DNA from: Flavobacteriia bacterium
GTDB taxonomy: Bacteria > Bacteroidota > Bacteroidia > Flavobacteriales_D > Crocinitomicaceae
Length of the DNA stretch: 50,664 nt
Assembly (NCBI GenBank): GCA_947455255.1
Contig: CANGOA010000006.1
Location: forward strand, 1 to 50,664
Direction of reading: 5' to 3'
Below the pieces are notes generated by a model. It was not told the DNA's origin. It was given only the letters and a program-made list of their open reading frames with translations, and did not search any database. A program made the translations under genes and the position numbers. Of the stretch, positions 17,618 to 26,571 are shown piece by piece. Each line of letters starts with the position of its first letter. Position 1 is the stretch's first letter.

Positions 17618-18434
17618 GGAACTTGCGATACCGTATTTTAATGAAGTTTTCAATATCATTGATAGTACATTATTAAAATTAAACATACCTTACTATTTGG
17701 TCGGCGTAAGTGCGGTTGCTTTGGAATTACTTAAAGAAGGAATCAAACCTTCTCGTGGTACTAAAGATATTGATTTTGCAATTATGATAGGTTCTTTAGC
17801 TGAGTTCGAAAAAGTAGTGGTTGAGCTTGAAAACGAGGGATTCAACAAAGTAAAAGCACCGTGGACATTCTTTCATCCAACGTATAACATTGCAATTGAT
17901 TTATTACCGTTCGGACAAATTGAAGAAAATGACACAGCAAACTTCAACGAAAGATATACAGATCTTCATGTTTTAGGTTTTAAAGAAGTGATGCAACATG
18001 CTATTCCTGTAGCAATTGAAGAAAAATTTGCACAAATACCACCCTTACATGGTATGGTGATACTCAAGTTGATTGCTTGGAATGATCGACCAGAAGAACG
18101 TGATAATGATTTGAAAGACATATTATTAATTATAAAGGAATATTTCGATTTTAATAGTAATGAAATATTTGATTGCTATTTCGATACTTTCCCTGAGGAA
18201 TTTGATAAAATCATTGTTTCAGCTAGGGTTTTAGGTCGAAAAGCAGCTGAAATTATTCAAGCTTCAGAGAAAGTAAAAAATAGAGTGCTCGAAGTATTAA
18301 TGAATAACAATGCTAAACTAGAAAATTCACCCATCGCAGAACGTTGGGCTCGTGATAATGATTGGACGATTACTTATGCAGTAAGTATTTTAGAAAATTT
18401 CAAACTAGGCCTTACTGAAGTCATGAACCATTAA
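17589..18434 (+). CDS. Nucleotidyltransferase toxin, AbiEii-like
   Basis: The 281-residue protein has a minimal nucleotidyltransferase fold: LVGVSAVALELL near residue 37 followed by SRGTKDIDFAIM near 58. The latter is the catalytic DxD-type motif (DID) of polymerase-beta-like enzymes. FHPTYNIAIDLLPFG near 97 supplies the third acidic residue. Toxins of this group transfer nucleotides onto tRNA or other acceptors to stop growth, which can abort phage infection; the acceptor here is unknown. It overlaps its antitoxin gene by 29 bases, so the two are translationally coupled. All catalytic residues look intact, unlike the second toxin locus near 45 kb. Confidence 0.75.
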   Translation: MSNTLNKTYKELAIPYFNEVFNIIDSTLLKLNIPYYLVGVSAVALELLKEGIKPSRGTKDIDFAIMIGSLAEFEKVVVELENEGFNKVKAPWTFFHPTYNIAIDLLPFGQIEENDTANFNERYTDLHVLGFKEVMQHAIPVAIEEKFAQIPPLHGMVILKLIAWNDRPEERDNDLKDILLIIKEYFDFNSNEIFDCYFDTFPEEFDKIIVSARVLGRKAAEIIQASEKVKNRVLEVLMNNNAKLENSPIAERWARDNDWTITYAVSILENFKLGLTEVMNH

Positions 18435-18520
18435 ACATTCATCATCCATAATTTATAATCCCCAAAGTTATATTTCATACTTCATCTCGTATATCCTTCA
18501 CAACCTAATAAACAACAACT

Positions 18521-19171
18521 ATGGAAACTAAATTAAAACCAAGCAGAGAACAATTTTACAAATTTATCAATGATGTTTTATCAGAAGATCAAGCAGATGA
18601 TTTTTATAATACCTACGATTTGGAAAATCAAGTCTACGAAGAAAATGGTAAATACGGTTTGATAAATTGCATCGGAGAAATCTTAATACTGCCGTTGTTT
18701 GATGATTTTAGGTTATTATCAAGCAAACCATTAGTACCAGGAAACAAAGTAGTAGCACAACAAAATGGCTTGTGGGGAATCGTTAAGGTAGATGGTGAAT
18801 TAGGGGAGTGGATGATAGAGCCTATTTACGAATACATAAGTTATCCAAATACCATTGCAGCCTGTTACAAAGACCAAAAATGGGGTGTCTTAAACACAAC
18901 GACCAATGAATTTATCATCCCGATGATCTGTAATCATATCTCCTTGGAAAATGGTTTTATCTTTTCCAACGGAATCGGAACGTTTGAAATTAATGGGAAG
19001 TGGGGAGTGATGCGTGAAGACGGTGAACACACCGAAGCCATCTTTGATGAAGTGGAACTTGATTTGGAACAAGCGGTTAAAGTCAGAATAGGGGAGACTT
19101 GGGGGTGGATCAACGAAGATAGAGAGTTTACCGAGGATGCGGATGAAGCGTACTATTGGTGTGGGATGTAA
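18521..19171 (+). CDS. WG-repeat protein
   Basis: The 216-residue protein contains five WG-type beta repeats: NGKYGLINCIGE near residue 43, NGLWGIVKVDGE near 81, DQKWGVLNTT near 117, NGKWGVMREDGE near 157 and GETWGWINED near 190. Such repeats (WG_beta_rep) form a beta-solenoid or propeller-like interaction surface. No signal peptide is visible, so it is probably cytoplasmic. The biological role is unknown. It follows the TA operon with an 86-base gap and has its own start without an obvious ribosome site. Confidence 0.75.
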   Translation: METKLKPSREQFYKFINDVLSEDQADDFYNTYDLENQVYEENGKYGLINCIGEILILPLFDDFRLLSSKPLVPGNKVVAQQNGLWGIVKVDGELGEWMIEPIYEYISYPNTIAACYKDQKWGVLNTTTNEFIIPMICNHISLENGFIFSNGIGTFEINGKWGVMREDGEHTEAIFDEVELDLEQAVKVRIGETWGWINEDREFTEDADEAYYWCGM

Positions 19172-19213
19172 AATAGTTTTTTATTTATAACTTTATGTAA
19201 TTCTGTAAAGTAA

Positions 19214-19531
19214 AACAATAATGAACAAACAAGAGCTACCCCCCAAGTACCCCTCAAGTACCCCTCAAGTACCCCTCAAGTACCCCTCAAGTACCCTACA
19301 ACTTCAATTGAAGTAATTGGCTTAATAACAATCATCGAGGGTGAGATGTCTAGATTAGAAATTCAGAATGCAATTGGATTAAAAGATGCTAAGCACTTCC
19401 GTGAAAATTATTTAGAACCAGCGATAGCAGCTGGCCTAATCCAAATCAAATACCCAGATAGTCCAAATTATCCAAAACAAAAGTATTTACTAACTGAGAA
19501 GGGTTTAATGCTCAAAACGAATATGAAATGA
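19214..19531 (+). pseudogene. C-terminal winged-helix remnant of a larger (Fic- or AAA-type) protein
   Basis: Frame 2 is open from 19214 (after TAA at 19211), through an 11-bp repeat array, to the stop at 19529-19531. It reads as repeated KYPSSTPQVPL units, then IEVIGLITIIEGEMSRLEIQ and LKDAKHFRENYLEPAIAAGL, ending in QKYLLTEKGLMLKTN. This is the usual C-terminal tail and winged helix of many Bacteroidota Fic-family and AlbA_2/AAA-4 proteins, where a Pro/Val repeat linker precedes the helix-turn-helix. The catalytic N-terminal domain is missing. A 61-codon ORF beginning at ATG 19346 could still be translated as a free DNA-binding domain. Confidence 0.6.
19245..19296 (+). repeat. 11-bp tandem repeat AAGTACCCCTC, four full copies plus a part
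   Basis: Exact copies start at 19245, 19256, 19267 and 19278, followed by a partial copy at 19289. Because 11 is not a multiple of three, each frame cycles and encodes the same 11-residue period (KYPSSTPQVPL) after 33 bases, whichever frame is used. Repeat-number changes would shift the reading frame of the downstream winged helix. This is a plausible slippage tract. Confidence 0.85.
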
Positions 19532-19563
19532 TGATCAATAGATTATAAATAAAAACGAATACT

Positions 19564-19935
19564 ATGACTTGTATTGCAATAATTGAAGCAGCAAAAAGAG
19601 CTTCAGAATCAGTTCATAAAGAAAAACTAATTGCTTTTTTTGAAGATAAATCAAAAGATGTATTACATCAATTAGATATTCCGACCACCAGTGAAATGCA
19701 TAACTGGAGTGGGGAAGAGTGGATTCAAAACTTAAATCAGGAAAACCCATTAATTACGGATGAGATAATTGATGAATTTGAAATTTGGTTGAATGATTTA
19801 TATACTGAATATGCTATCTATCTTGATTTTATTGGTGGACACGAAATCTATGAATTGTGTGGGGTATTTTGGCGAGTTAATCCTGAAGATAGGGAAGTAG
19901 TTGGACCTACAACAGATAAAGACAATCTATGGTGA
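19564..19935 (+). CDS. Hypothetical acidic protein, 123 residues
   Basis: The protein begins MTCIAIIEAAKRASESVHKE and ends in VVGPTTDKDNLW. It is soluble, acidic and rich in aromatic residues (HNWSGEEWIQNLNQ, ELCGVFWRVNPEDREV). No recognised motif or membrane segment is present. Size, acidity and isolated position among defence and toxin genes resemble small immunity-type proteins, but that is only a resemblance. It follows the truncated winged-helix remnant and precedes two other unassigned genes on the same strand. Confidence 0.5.
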   Translation: MTCIAIIEAAKRASESVHKEKLIAFFEDKSKDVLHQLDIPTTSEMHNWSGEEWIQNLNQENPLITDEIIDEFEIWLNDLYTEYAIYLDFIGGHEIYELCGVFWRVNPEDREVVGPTTDKDNLW

Positions 19936-19997
19936 TTTTTGGAAAGGAAGAAAGTAAAGAGTAGAGGTAAATATTAGACAACAATAATTTTTAAATT

Positions 19998-20237
19998 ATG
20001 GGGACAAGTTCAAGCGACTATAATGACAAAAGAGCAAAAGAATTTGCAGAAAAAGCAAGTGAAGTAGCTAAGTATAAAAAAGAGTATAAAGAAGGGTGGG
20101 ATGCTAAAATGGCAGAGATGAAAAGCAAGCGAACTCTTACTTTAGATGAGGAAAAACAAAAAGCTTTAGAAGAGCGTCAGCAAAAAGCCATGGAACGAAG
20201 AGAGAAGTTTTTGGCTCGAAAAAATAAAGAAAAATAA
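19998..20237 (+). CDS. Small charged, probably helical protein, 79 residues
   Basis: MGTSSSDYNDKRAKEFAEKA opens a sequence almost entirely of Lys, Glu, Ala and Arg, with the second half EEKQKALEERQQKAMERREK. A long helix or coiled coil is expected. No family is recognised. Its stop lies six bases before the next gene, so the two are likely an operon. Confidence 0.5.
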   Translation: MGTSSSDYNDKRAKEFAEKASEVAKYKKEYKEGWDAKMAEMKSKRTLTLDEEKQKALEERQQKAMERREKFLARKNKEK

Positions 20238-20243
20238 AACAAC

Positions 20244-21224
20244 ATGGTAGAAATTATAGCATCAGATTTTGAACTAACAGTCGTTGCGCAAAAGGAAGAA
20301 AATTATTTTTTAGCGGACAAGAAAAATGTCTTTTTTTATTTTGTTTTTTTTCAGAAAAAAGGGTATTACAATGAGGTAAAACAATTTTATATTCACCGAT
20401 TTGAGTTGGCTGATTGGCTCAACAAAGTGATTAATAAAAAGGTTGAAAACGATCTAAATTTAGCTTCAGGATTGGTTTCTTTGTCTTTTCAAACAAATGG
20501 AGAAGATAAGATTCTTTCGATACAATATGATGAAATAGCATTTGAAGTAAATTTAGTGGAAACTGATTTCGGTAAACAGTTATTATCTGATGTTTCAATT
20601 CTAGATAAGATTGAAAGTGAAAGCATCAAAAAAGCATTTAAAAAGAAAATAATTTCAGCTGTTGTAGACGAATATGATGTAAATAAAAACTACACACTTT
20701 CTGATACTACTTTGCGTGCTGCTGCTTTCGAATTGAAAAGCTCAAAAACAAAAAAGACATGGCAGCGAACTTCCTATTTTTATGACTTATTAAAAATGGA
20801 ACTTCAGGATACTGTTAAAATGAATAAGTATTTAGCGAGTGAATTAATGATGGGCTTGGAGATCGTAGTTGGTAAAACGGAATGTAACTGTTCTAACGAT
20901 GGGTGTTTCTTTGACATGTTAAACACAGCCTACACCACTTTCTTTAAGGAAGAAGATTTAGTAACAGATGGTAAATTGGATGAAGAAAAAGCAGGAATTC
21001 AATTGGCTAAAATTTGGAAGGAATTAACTCCAAAACAACGTGTTGTATTGAATTTCTTGGATGACAGATTCGGCAACACTCCTTTGATTAATTTATACTT
21101 ATTGACACCAAATACAAATGTTCAAGAATACATTTTCAAAATGACCTATCCTTACCAACCGGATTCGGAGGATGATTTGTTTGTTCGAAAAATTGCTAGT
21201 TGGGTGGAGTTTTTTTCGCGTTAA
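20244..21224 (+). CDS. Unassigned protein, 326 residues
   Basis: I do not recognise this protein. It begins MVEIIASDFELTVVAQKEEN, has no signal peptide, and contains an aromatic stretch near residue 30 (VFFYFVFFQKKGYY) that is too polar around it to be a membrane helix. A cysteine cluster ECNCSNDGCF near residue 213 might bind a metal. The C-terminal half is mainly helical. It is the last gene before the large defence cluster, 103 bases from the start of the next gene. Its pairing with the small charged protein upstream suggests a two-gene unit of unknown role. Confidence 0.5.
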   Translation: MVEIIASDFELTVVAQKEENYFLADKKNVFFYFVFFQKKGYYNEVKQFYIHRFELADWLNKVINKKVENDLNLASGLVSLSFQTNGEDKILSIQYDEIAFEVNLVETDFGKQLLSDVSILDKIESESIKKAFKKKIISAVVDEYDVNKNYTLSDTTLRAAAFELKSSKTKKTWQRTSYFYDLLKMELQDTVKMNKYLASELMMGLEIVVGKTECNCSNDGCFFDMLNTAYTTFFKEEDLVTDGKLDEEKAGIQLAKIWKELTPKQRVVLNFLDDRFGNTPLINLYLLTPNTNVQEYIFKMTYPYQPDSEDDLFVRKIASWVEFFSR

Positions 21225-21327
21225 AAATGTAGTTTTTATACATCAGATTTAATTTCAATATTTTCTAAACAAAAATCATTAGATTTAGTGTATTATTTAG
21301 ATCAGTGTTAAATATTAATTTTAGTTT

Positions 21328-24300
21328 ATGAGCAATAAAACACAAAACATAAAATCGTTCAAGATAATTTATCCCCAAATATATTCATACATATTACCTA
21401 AACGAGATCAGAATAACGGATCACAAAAAATTGGATATACAGAGAAAAAAAATGTTGATGAAAGAATACTTCAACAAGTAAAAACAGCAGCTTTTACAGA
21501 AGATTACACCAAACTTTGGAGTGCTCCAGCTTTTTTTGAAGGAGAAGAAGAAAGTTTTATTGATAAAACATTTCATAAATTTCTTATTAAAAAAGGAATA
21601 GAAAAAAAAGATAATTTAGGGGATGAATGGTTTTATTTTAATGGAGAGCCTTTAAAATCAAAGACTTTGCTCGATTTATTTCGAAAAGAAGGGTTTGCAG
21701 CTCTTCAAAATGATAACAAAAAGTTAGATTATACATTGCGTTCGGAGCAAAAAGAGGCTGTAAAAAAAGCGCTTGAGTATTTTAAAGATAATGCGAAAGG
21801 AGAATTTCTTTGGAATGCTAAACCGCGTTTTGGGAAAACATTAGCTAGCTATGATTTAGCAAAACAATTAGAAGCAACAAAAGTACTTATTGTAACCAAT
21901 AGACCGGCAATTGCAAATTCCTGGTTTGATGATTATCATACATTTATTGATGGATATGCTTTTATTTCAGAAACATCTTCTTTAAATAATAGACCAACAC
22001 TCACTAGAGAGCAGTATGTTTCAATTAAACCAATAAAACCACAATTTACATTTCTTTCTTTACAAGATTTAAAAGGCTCTAAATACTTTGGTGGGAATTT
22101 TGAAAAATTACGTTGGATAGCTGATTTAGAATGGGATTTATTAATTATCGATGAGGCACATGAAGGTATCGATACAGGTAGGACAGATGCTGCTTTTGAT
22201 ATTATTAAACGTAAACATACGCTTCATCTTTCAGGAACTCCTTTTAAAGCTTTAGCAAATGAAAAATTTCCAAAGGAAGCTATTTATAACTGGACATATT
22301 TGGATGAGCAAAAGATAAAGTATCAAGAATTAGAAGAAGGTGAATTCGGTGACCATACAGATTTACCTGATTTAAAGCTGTTTACTTATCGTATTTCCCA
22401 AATGATAACGAATGAAGTAAATGAAGGAATAGAAATCGATAATGAAAACGTTGATTATGCTTTTGATTTAAATGAGTTTTTTAGAGCAAAAGACAAAAAA
22501 TTCATAAGAGAAAATGAGGTTATAGAATTTTTAAATAATCTGACAGAAAATAAAAAATACCCTTTTTCTACACCCGAATTAAGAGAGGAGCTAAAACATA
22601 CATTTTGGTATGTTGGTAATAGGGTTGAATCTGTAAAAGCTCTTGAGCAACTTTTAAAAAAAGATCCAGTTTTCAAAGAATATGCAATAATTGTTGCTGC
22701 TGGAGATGGTAGAAGTTTCGAAGAAGAAGAAAATGATATTAGAGGCAATGAAAAATCTTTTGAAAGAGTAAAAAAAGCAATTTCAGAAAATGAAAAAACA
22801 ATTACCCTTTCATGTGGTCAGTTAACGACAGGAGTTACAATTAAAGAATGGTCTGCAGTTTTAATGTTGACAGATATTAAAACTCCTTCTTTATATATGC
22901 AGGCAGCGTTTAGGGCTCAAAATCCTTATAAAGAAATTAGGAATAGTGAGTTGTATGTTAAAAAATCTGCATACCTTTTTGATTTCGCACCGACGCGAGT
23001 ACTTGAAATCTACGATCAGTTTGCTAATGGTTTAAATCCAAAAGCAGCACAAGGTGAAATAACAGAAAAAGACAGAGAAGAGAACATTCAAGAGCTTCTT
23101 AACTTTTTCCCTGTTATATCTGAAGATGTTAATGGAGAAATGATAGAACTAGATGCAAATAAAGTTCTTACATTTCCAAATGCTTTGGCAGCAACAGAGA
23201 TTGTGAATGCACGTTTTATGACTAATCTTTTATTCAACGATAGCTTAAAGGGAGTATTCAATTTCCCCAAAGAAGTTGAAGATATTTTTGATAAAATGCC
23301 AATCGAAAAAAATAAAAGTGTACAGAAATCTAAAACTACACTTAATCTAGAAGATGCAAAAAAAATCAATGAATCAAAAACGACCAAAATAAGTGAAAAC
23401 ACAGAAATTATTCTAGGAGAAAAAATATTCAAATCAAATACTGAACGCGTCGTAGATAATTTACTTAATAAAAGTGAAAAAATATCTTCCAATGAATTAA
23501 TAGAAAACTTTACTCAAGTTGCAGAACCACTTATTGCAAAGTACAAGGAAGTATATAAAACTACCCAAGCAGAAACTAATGAGGCAACAAAACAAATTCA
23601 AGAAAAAGTTAAAGTAGTTGCTGAGGAGTTTAATAATTCAGAAAATAAAGACTCTAATGATTTAAAGAAAAAGTTAATTGAAATATTAGAAGTTGATTTT
23701 GTTCAAAATAAAGTAGAACAAAAGGAACAAGAAGTTATTGAAAAAGTTCAAAAAACCAAAGAAGATGAAATAAGAGATAGGTTGCGTTCCTTTACTCGAA
23801 CAATTCCAATGTTTATTATGGCAAATTCATCAAGAGATGAAATTACAATTGACAATTTTGATTTAGAAATTACCGATGAAGATTTTATTGATCTTACAAG
23901 CATAACCAAAGAAGAATTTCACAAATTGCGTGATGGCTTTGATTATGAAGAAAATGGCGTTAGAAAATCATTTCAAGGTGTATTTAATAAATATAGATTC
24001 AACGCATCTATTGCTGAATTTAGGCTAAAAAAAGACCAATTATCCAATTATTTTATTTCCAAAGATGATATTTTTGAGCTAATACCCAATCAAAAAACAA
24101 ATCAAATTTTCACACCGAAAAAGGTGGTACAAATGATGGTTAATCAGTTGGAAGAACATGATCCATCTTTATTTACTAGAACCGATAGTACTTTTATAGA
24201 TTTGTATATGAAGTCGGGTATGTATATTACTGAGATAGTAAAAAAACTATTCAATAATACTCGAGAACATTATAAGAGTGATAACGAATGTTTAAAACAC

Positions 24301-25575
24301 ATTCTGGAAAACCAAGTGTATGGACTTTCTCCAACACCAATTTTGCAAGGTATTACCCAAGCCTATATTTTTGGCTTTGATACTGAACAAAACATTTTAC
24401 GAAAGAATTTTAGATATCATGATTTATCTTATGATGCCCAAATAGTATTAGCACAACATAAATTAAAAGAACTTTTTAACCTAAATGAAAATATGAAATT
24501 TGATGCTGTAGTAGGAAATCCACCTTATCAAGAATCTACAGGGAAAACTGACGATCAAGATAAAGGTAACACTAAATATATTTATTATCACTTTCAAAAT
24601 ATAGCAGATCTTATTTCGAATAAAACATGTTTAATATATCCATTTGGAGGGTGGTTTGATTCACCGTTTAGTTTCGATAAGTTTGGAGAAAAACTTCTTT
24701 CAGATAAGCATACAATTTCAATTAATGCTTACGAAGGGACAACAGATAAACGTGCTTGGTATCGATTAGATAAGGATCCAGATCCTTTATTTGGTAATGA
24801 TGCAAATTTATCAGCAGGTATTGCTATTGTATTTAGAAATTTAAAAAATAAGGGGAAGGATTTTTACTATTCAAACCGAGTTTATTCAGATAAAAAAGTT
24901 AAAGTAAAATTTGATGACTGGGAGAATTTAGCTCCAAACCCTGATTTTATGGAATGGACAAAACTACTTGGAAATAAAAAAATTAAATCTAGAATTAAAA
25001 AAGGTATTTTTAGTATAGAATCAAGTTTTGTTCAAAAAAATCCTCAGAAAGTTTCTTTCAATAAAGAAGATTGGGATAATCCAATTCAAATATTAACAAA
25101 TGATAAATCAGGCTCTGCTGGAAGAGCAACTTTGTTTTGGGCTGACAAAGAAATAATTAAAAAAGGGATAGAATATATTGACCTTTACAAGGTAATTACA
25201 ACTTCGGCTTACCCGAAACAAAAGTTTTCTTCGGGTAAGCCGACAATAAAAAATGTTCAACAAAGATCGAAAGAATTAATTGAAATTCTTCCAAAAGGTT
25301 CAGCGTTTGGGGCAAGCAGACTTGCTTTGTTTATGTCTGAAAATAAGAATGAATGCGATAATTTCATTAAATATTCACAAACTCGTTTTTTCGCATTTCT
25401 TCTTTTACAAGAACCAAATCAAAGATCAACAATTGGAAGTATAATTTTAGATCAAGATTTTAGTGAAAATTCAGATATTGATTGGAATAAATCAATTTCT
25501 GAAATAGATTTTCAGTTATATTCTAAATATGAATTAAGTCAAGATGAGATTTATAAAATTAATAATCATGAATAA
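21328..25575 (+). CDS. GIY-YIG nuclease / SF2 helicase / N6-adenine methylase fusion
   Basis: This 1415-residue protein looks like a single-chain restriction-modification enzyme. The N-terminus has a GIY-YIG-like module: IYSYILP near residue 17, KIGYTEK near 37, then VDERI. A superfamily 2 helicase follows, with AKPRFGKT (Walker A) at about 164-171, IIDEAH at about 273-278, LSGTPFKAL near 300 and TGVTIKEWSAV near 505. A long hydrophilic, coiled-coil-prone spacer runs about 660-820. The C-terminal Eco57I-type methylase has FTPKKVVQMM near 930, the variant motif I FIDLYMKSGMYITEI near 956 and the catalytic NPPY at 1064-1067. It should methylate adenine and cut unmodified DNA with ATP-driven movement. 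A methylase-like partner gene follows after 20 bases. The recognition sequence cannot be read. Confidence 0.78.
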   Translation: MSNKTQNIKSFKIIYPQIYSYILPKRDQNNGSQKIGYTEKKNVDERILQQVKTAAFTEDYTKLWSAPAFFEGEEESFIDKTFHKFLIKKGIEKKDNLGDEWFYFNGEPLKSKTLLDLFRKEGFAALQNDNKKLDYTLRSEQKEAVKKALEYFKDNAKGEFLWNAKPRFGKTLASYDLAKQLEATKVLIVTNRPAIANSWFDDYHTFIDGYAFISETSSLNNRPTLTREQYVSIKPIKPQFTFLSLQDLKGSKYFGGNFEKLRWIADLEWDLLIIDEAHEGIDTGRTDAAFDIIKRKHTLHLSGTPFKALANEKFPKEAIYNWTYLDEQKIKYQELEEGEFGDHTDLPDLKLFTYRISQMITNEVNEGIEIDNENVDYAFDLNEFFRAKDKKFIRENEVIEFLNNLTENKKYPFSTPELREELKHTFWYVGNRVESVKALEQLLKKDPVFKEYAIIVAAGDGRSFEEEENDIRGNEKSFERVKKAISENEKTITLSCGQLTTGVTIKEWSAVLMLTDIKTPSLYMQAAFRAQNPYKEIRNSELYVKKSAYLFDFAPTRVLEIYDQFANGLNPKAAQGEITEKDREENIQELLNFFPVISEDVNGEMIELDANKVLTFPNALAATEIVNARFMTNLLFNDSLKGVFNFPKEVEDIFDKMPIEKNKSVQKSKTTLNLEDAKKINESKTTKISENTEIILGEKIFKSNTERVVDNLLNKSEKISSNELIENFTQVAEPLIAKYKEVYKTTQAETNEATKQIQEKVKVVAEEFNNSENKDSNDLKKKLIEILEVDFVQNKVEQKEQEVIEKVQKTKEDEIRDRLRSFTRTIPMFIMANSSRDEITIDNFDLEITDEDFIDLTSITKEEFHKLRDGFDYEENGVRKSFQGVFNKYRFNASIAEFRLKKDQLSNYFISKDDIFELIPNQKTNQIFTPKKVVQMMVNQLEEHDPSLFTRTDSTFIDLYMKSGMYITEIVKKLFNNTREHYKSDNECLKHILENQVYGLSPTPILQGITQAYIFGFDTEQNILRKNFRYHDLSYDAQIVLAQHKLKELFNLNENMKFDAVVGNPPYQESTGKTDDQDKGNTKYIYYHFQNIADLISNKTCLIYPFGGWFDSPFSFDKFGEKLLSDKHTISINAYEGTTDKRAWYRLDKDPDPLFGNDANLSAGIAIVFRNLKNKGKDFYYSNRVYSDKKVKVKFDDWENLAPNPDFMEWTKLLGNKKIKSRIKKGIFSIESSFVQKNPQKVSFNKEDWDNPIQILTNDKSGSAGRATLFWADKEIIKKGIEYIDLYKVITTSAYPKQKFSSGKPTIKNVQQRSKELIEILPKGSAFGASRLALFMSENKNECDNFIKYSQTRFFAFLLLQEPNQRSTIGSIILDQDFSENSDIDWNKSISEIDFQLYSKYELSQDEIYKINNHE
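25204..25243 (+). repeat. Perfect 14-bp GC-rich inverted repeat inside the methylase gene
   Basis: TCGGCTTACCCGAA (25204-25217) and its exact complement TTCGGGTAAGCCGA (25230-25243) flank a 12-base loop. The arms are much more GC-rich than the surrounding gene and encode SAYPKQKFSSGKPT in the methylase C-terminal region. A stable hairpin would form in the mRNA and in single-stranded DNA. Confidence 0.85.
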
Positions 25576-25595
25576 TTTCAGATTTAAAAATTATT

Positions 25596-26522
25596 ATGAG
25601 TAAGTTGAATTCTATTTTGATCGACATAAAAGAAGATTATTTAGAAAAAAATAATAATTGTTTAGATATTCTTTTGCAGGATAAAACTTCTGCAAATAAT
25701 ATTATTTGGGCTACAGATTCGTATGAACCAAAAGGTGAAAATTTTTCTCCTATCGCATCTATAACTTCAGATTTAGTTACAGGAAATAATGGGGACTTAA
25801 TTCAGCCTAGAGCTGTAAAAAGTAAGGAAGATCAATTGTTAAGAACACGAGATAAAGCGGAGGTATTTACTCCACTTTCAATCGTTAAACAAATGAACGA
25901 GGCTTGTGATACTAAAAGGGTAACTAAACACAATTGGCAAGAATATGTTTATTTACTCAAATTAGAAATTACTTGTGGTGAAGCTCCATTTATCGTTTCT
26001 CGTTATGATCCTGTTTCTGAAAGTCAGCAATTATTACCATTATCAAAACGTGTTGGATTTTTAGATTATAAATTAAAAACGATATCAAAATACTGTGACA
26101 ATCACGAAGAATGGGTTGAATGGGCGGTTAAAGCTTTTCAAAGTACATATGGTTTTGAATGGCAGGGAGATAGTTTATTGATTGCAAGAGAGAATTTACT
26201 TTATACGTTTATAGATTATTATTCTGCAAAATTCAATACCACACCAAGTATTGAGCATCAAAAAGAGATAGCAGAGATTATTGCTTGGAATATATTTCAA
26301 ATGGATGGTTTGAAATACGTGATTCCAATGAGTTGTAAGAGTGAAAATAAAGTAATTGAGGGTAAACAAACATTATTTGACAAAGAGGATGACCAAATAG
26401 TTGAACTTCCCTGTCCTGGTTGTGATAAAAAAATAGCTACAAAACACAATGGTATCTATGTGAATATTATGGATTGGGTAAAAGGTGAAACAATCAGATT
26501 TGTTGATATAGCATGTAAATAA
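25596..26522 (+). CDS. Restriction-modification 'subunit M'-type partner protein
   Basis: The 308-residue protein resembles proteins annotated as restriction endonuclease subunit M that sit beside helicase-methylase fusions. Landmarks are EVFTPLSIVKQMNEA near residue 88, LEITCGEAPFIVSRYD near 123 (in the place of an AdoMet-binding loop) and GDSLLIARENLLYTFIDYY near 190. A short Cys motif CPGCDKKIATKHNG near 272 closes the protein. No NPPY catalytic motif is seen, so it may help target recognition or complete the methylase rather than methylate alone. It starts 20 bases after the fusion gene, which implies co-expression. The assignment rests on family memory of the motifs. Confidence 0.6.
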   Translation: MSKLNSILIDIKEDYLEKNNNCLDILLQDKTSANNIIWATDSYEPKGENFSPIASITSDLVTGNNGDLIQPRAVKSKEDQLLRTRDKAEVFTPLSIVKQMNEACDTKRVTKHNWQEYVYLLKLEITCGEAPFIVSRYDPVSESQQLLPLSKRVGFLDYKLKTISKYCDNHEEWVEWAVKAFQSTYGFEWQGDSLLIARENLLYTFIDYYSAKFNTTPSIEHQKEIAEIIAWNIFQMDGLKYVIPMSCKSENKVIEGKQTLFDKEDDQIVELPCPGCDKKIATKHNGIYVNIMDWVKGETIRFVDIACK

Positions 26523-26571
26523 TATTCCTTTCGGATAAAATTGAACTAACTAAATAGCAAAAAAAAGTATT

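Noticed and set aside
19245-19296. CRISPR or transposon end
   Set aside because: The 11-base units are contiguous, have no spacers, and lie inside an open frame.
21328-26522. BREX (PglX-type methylase)
   Set aside because: No PglZ, BrxC or Lon-like gene is nearby, and the methylase is fused to a helicase.
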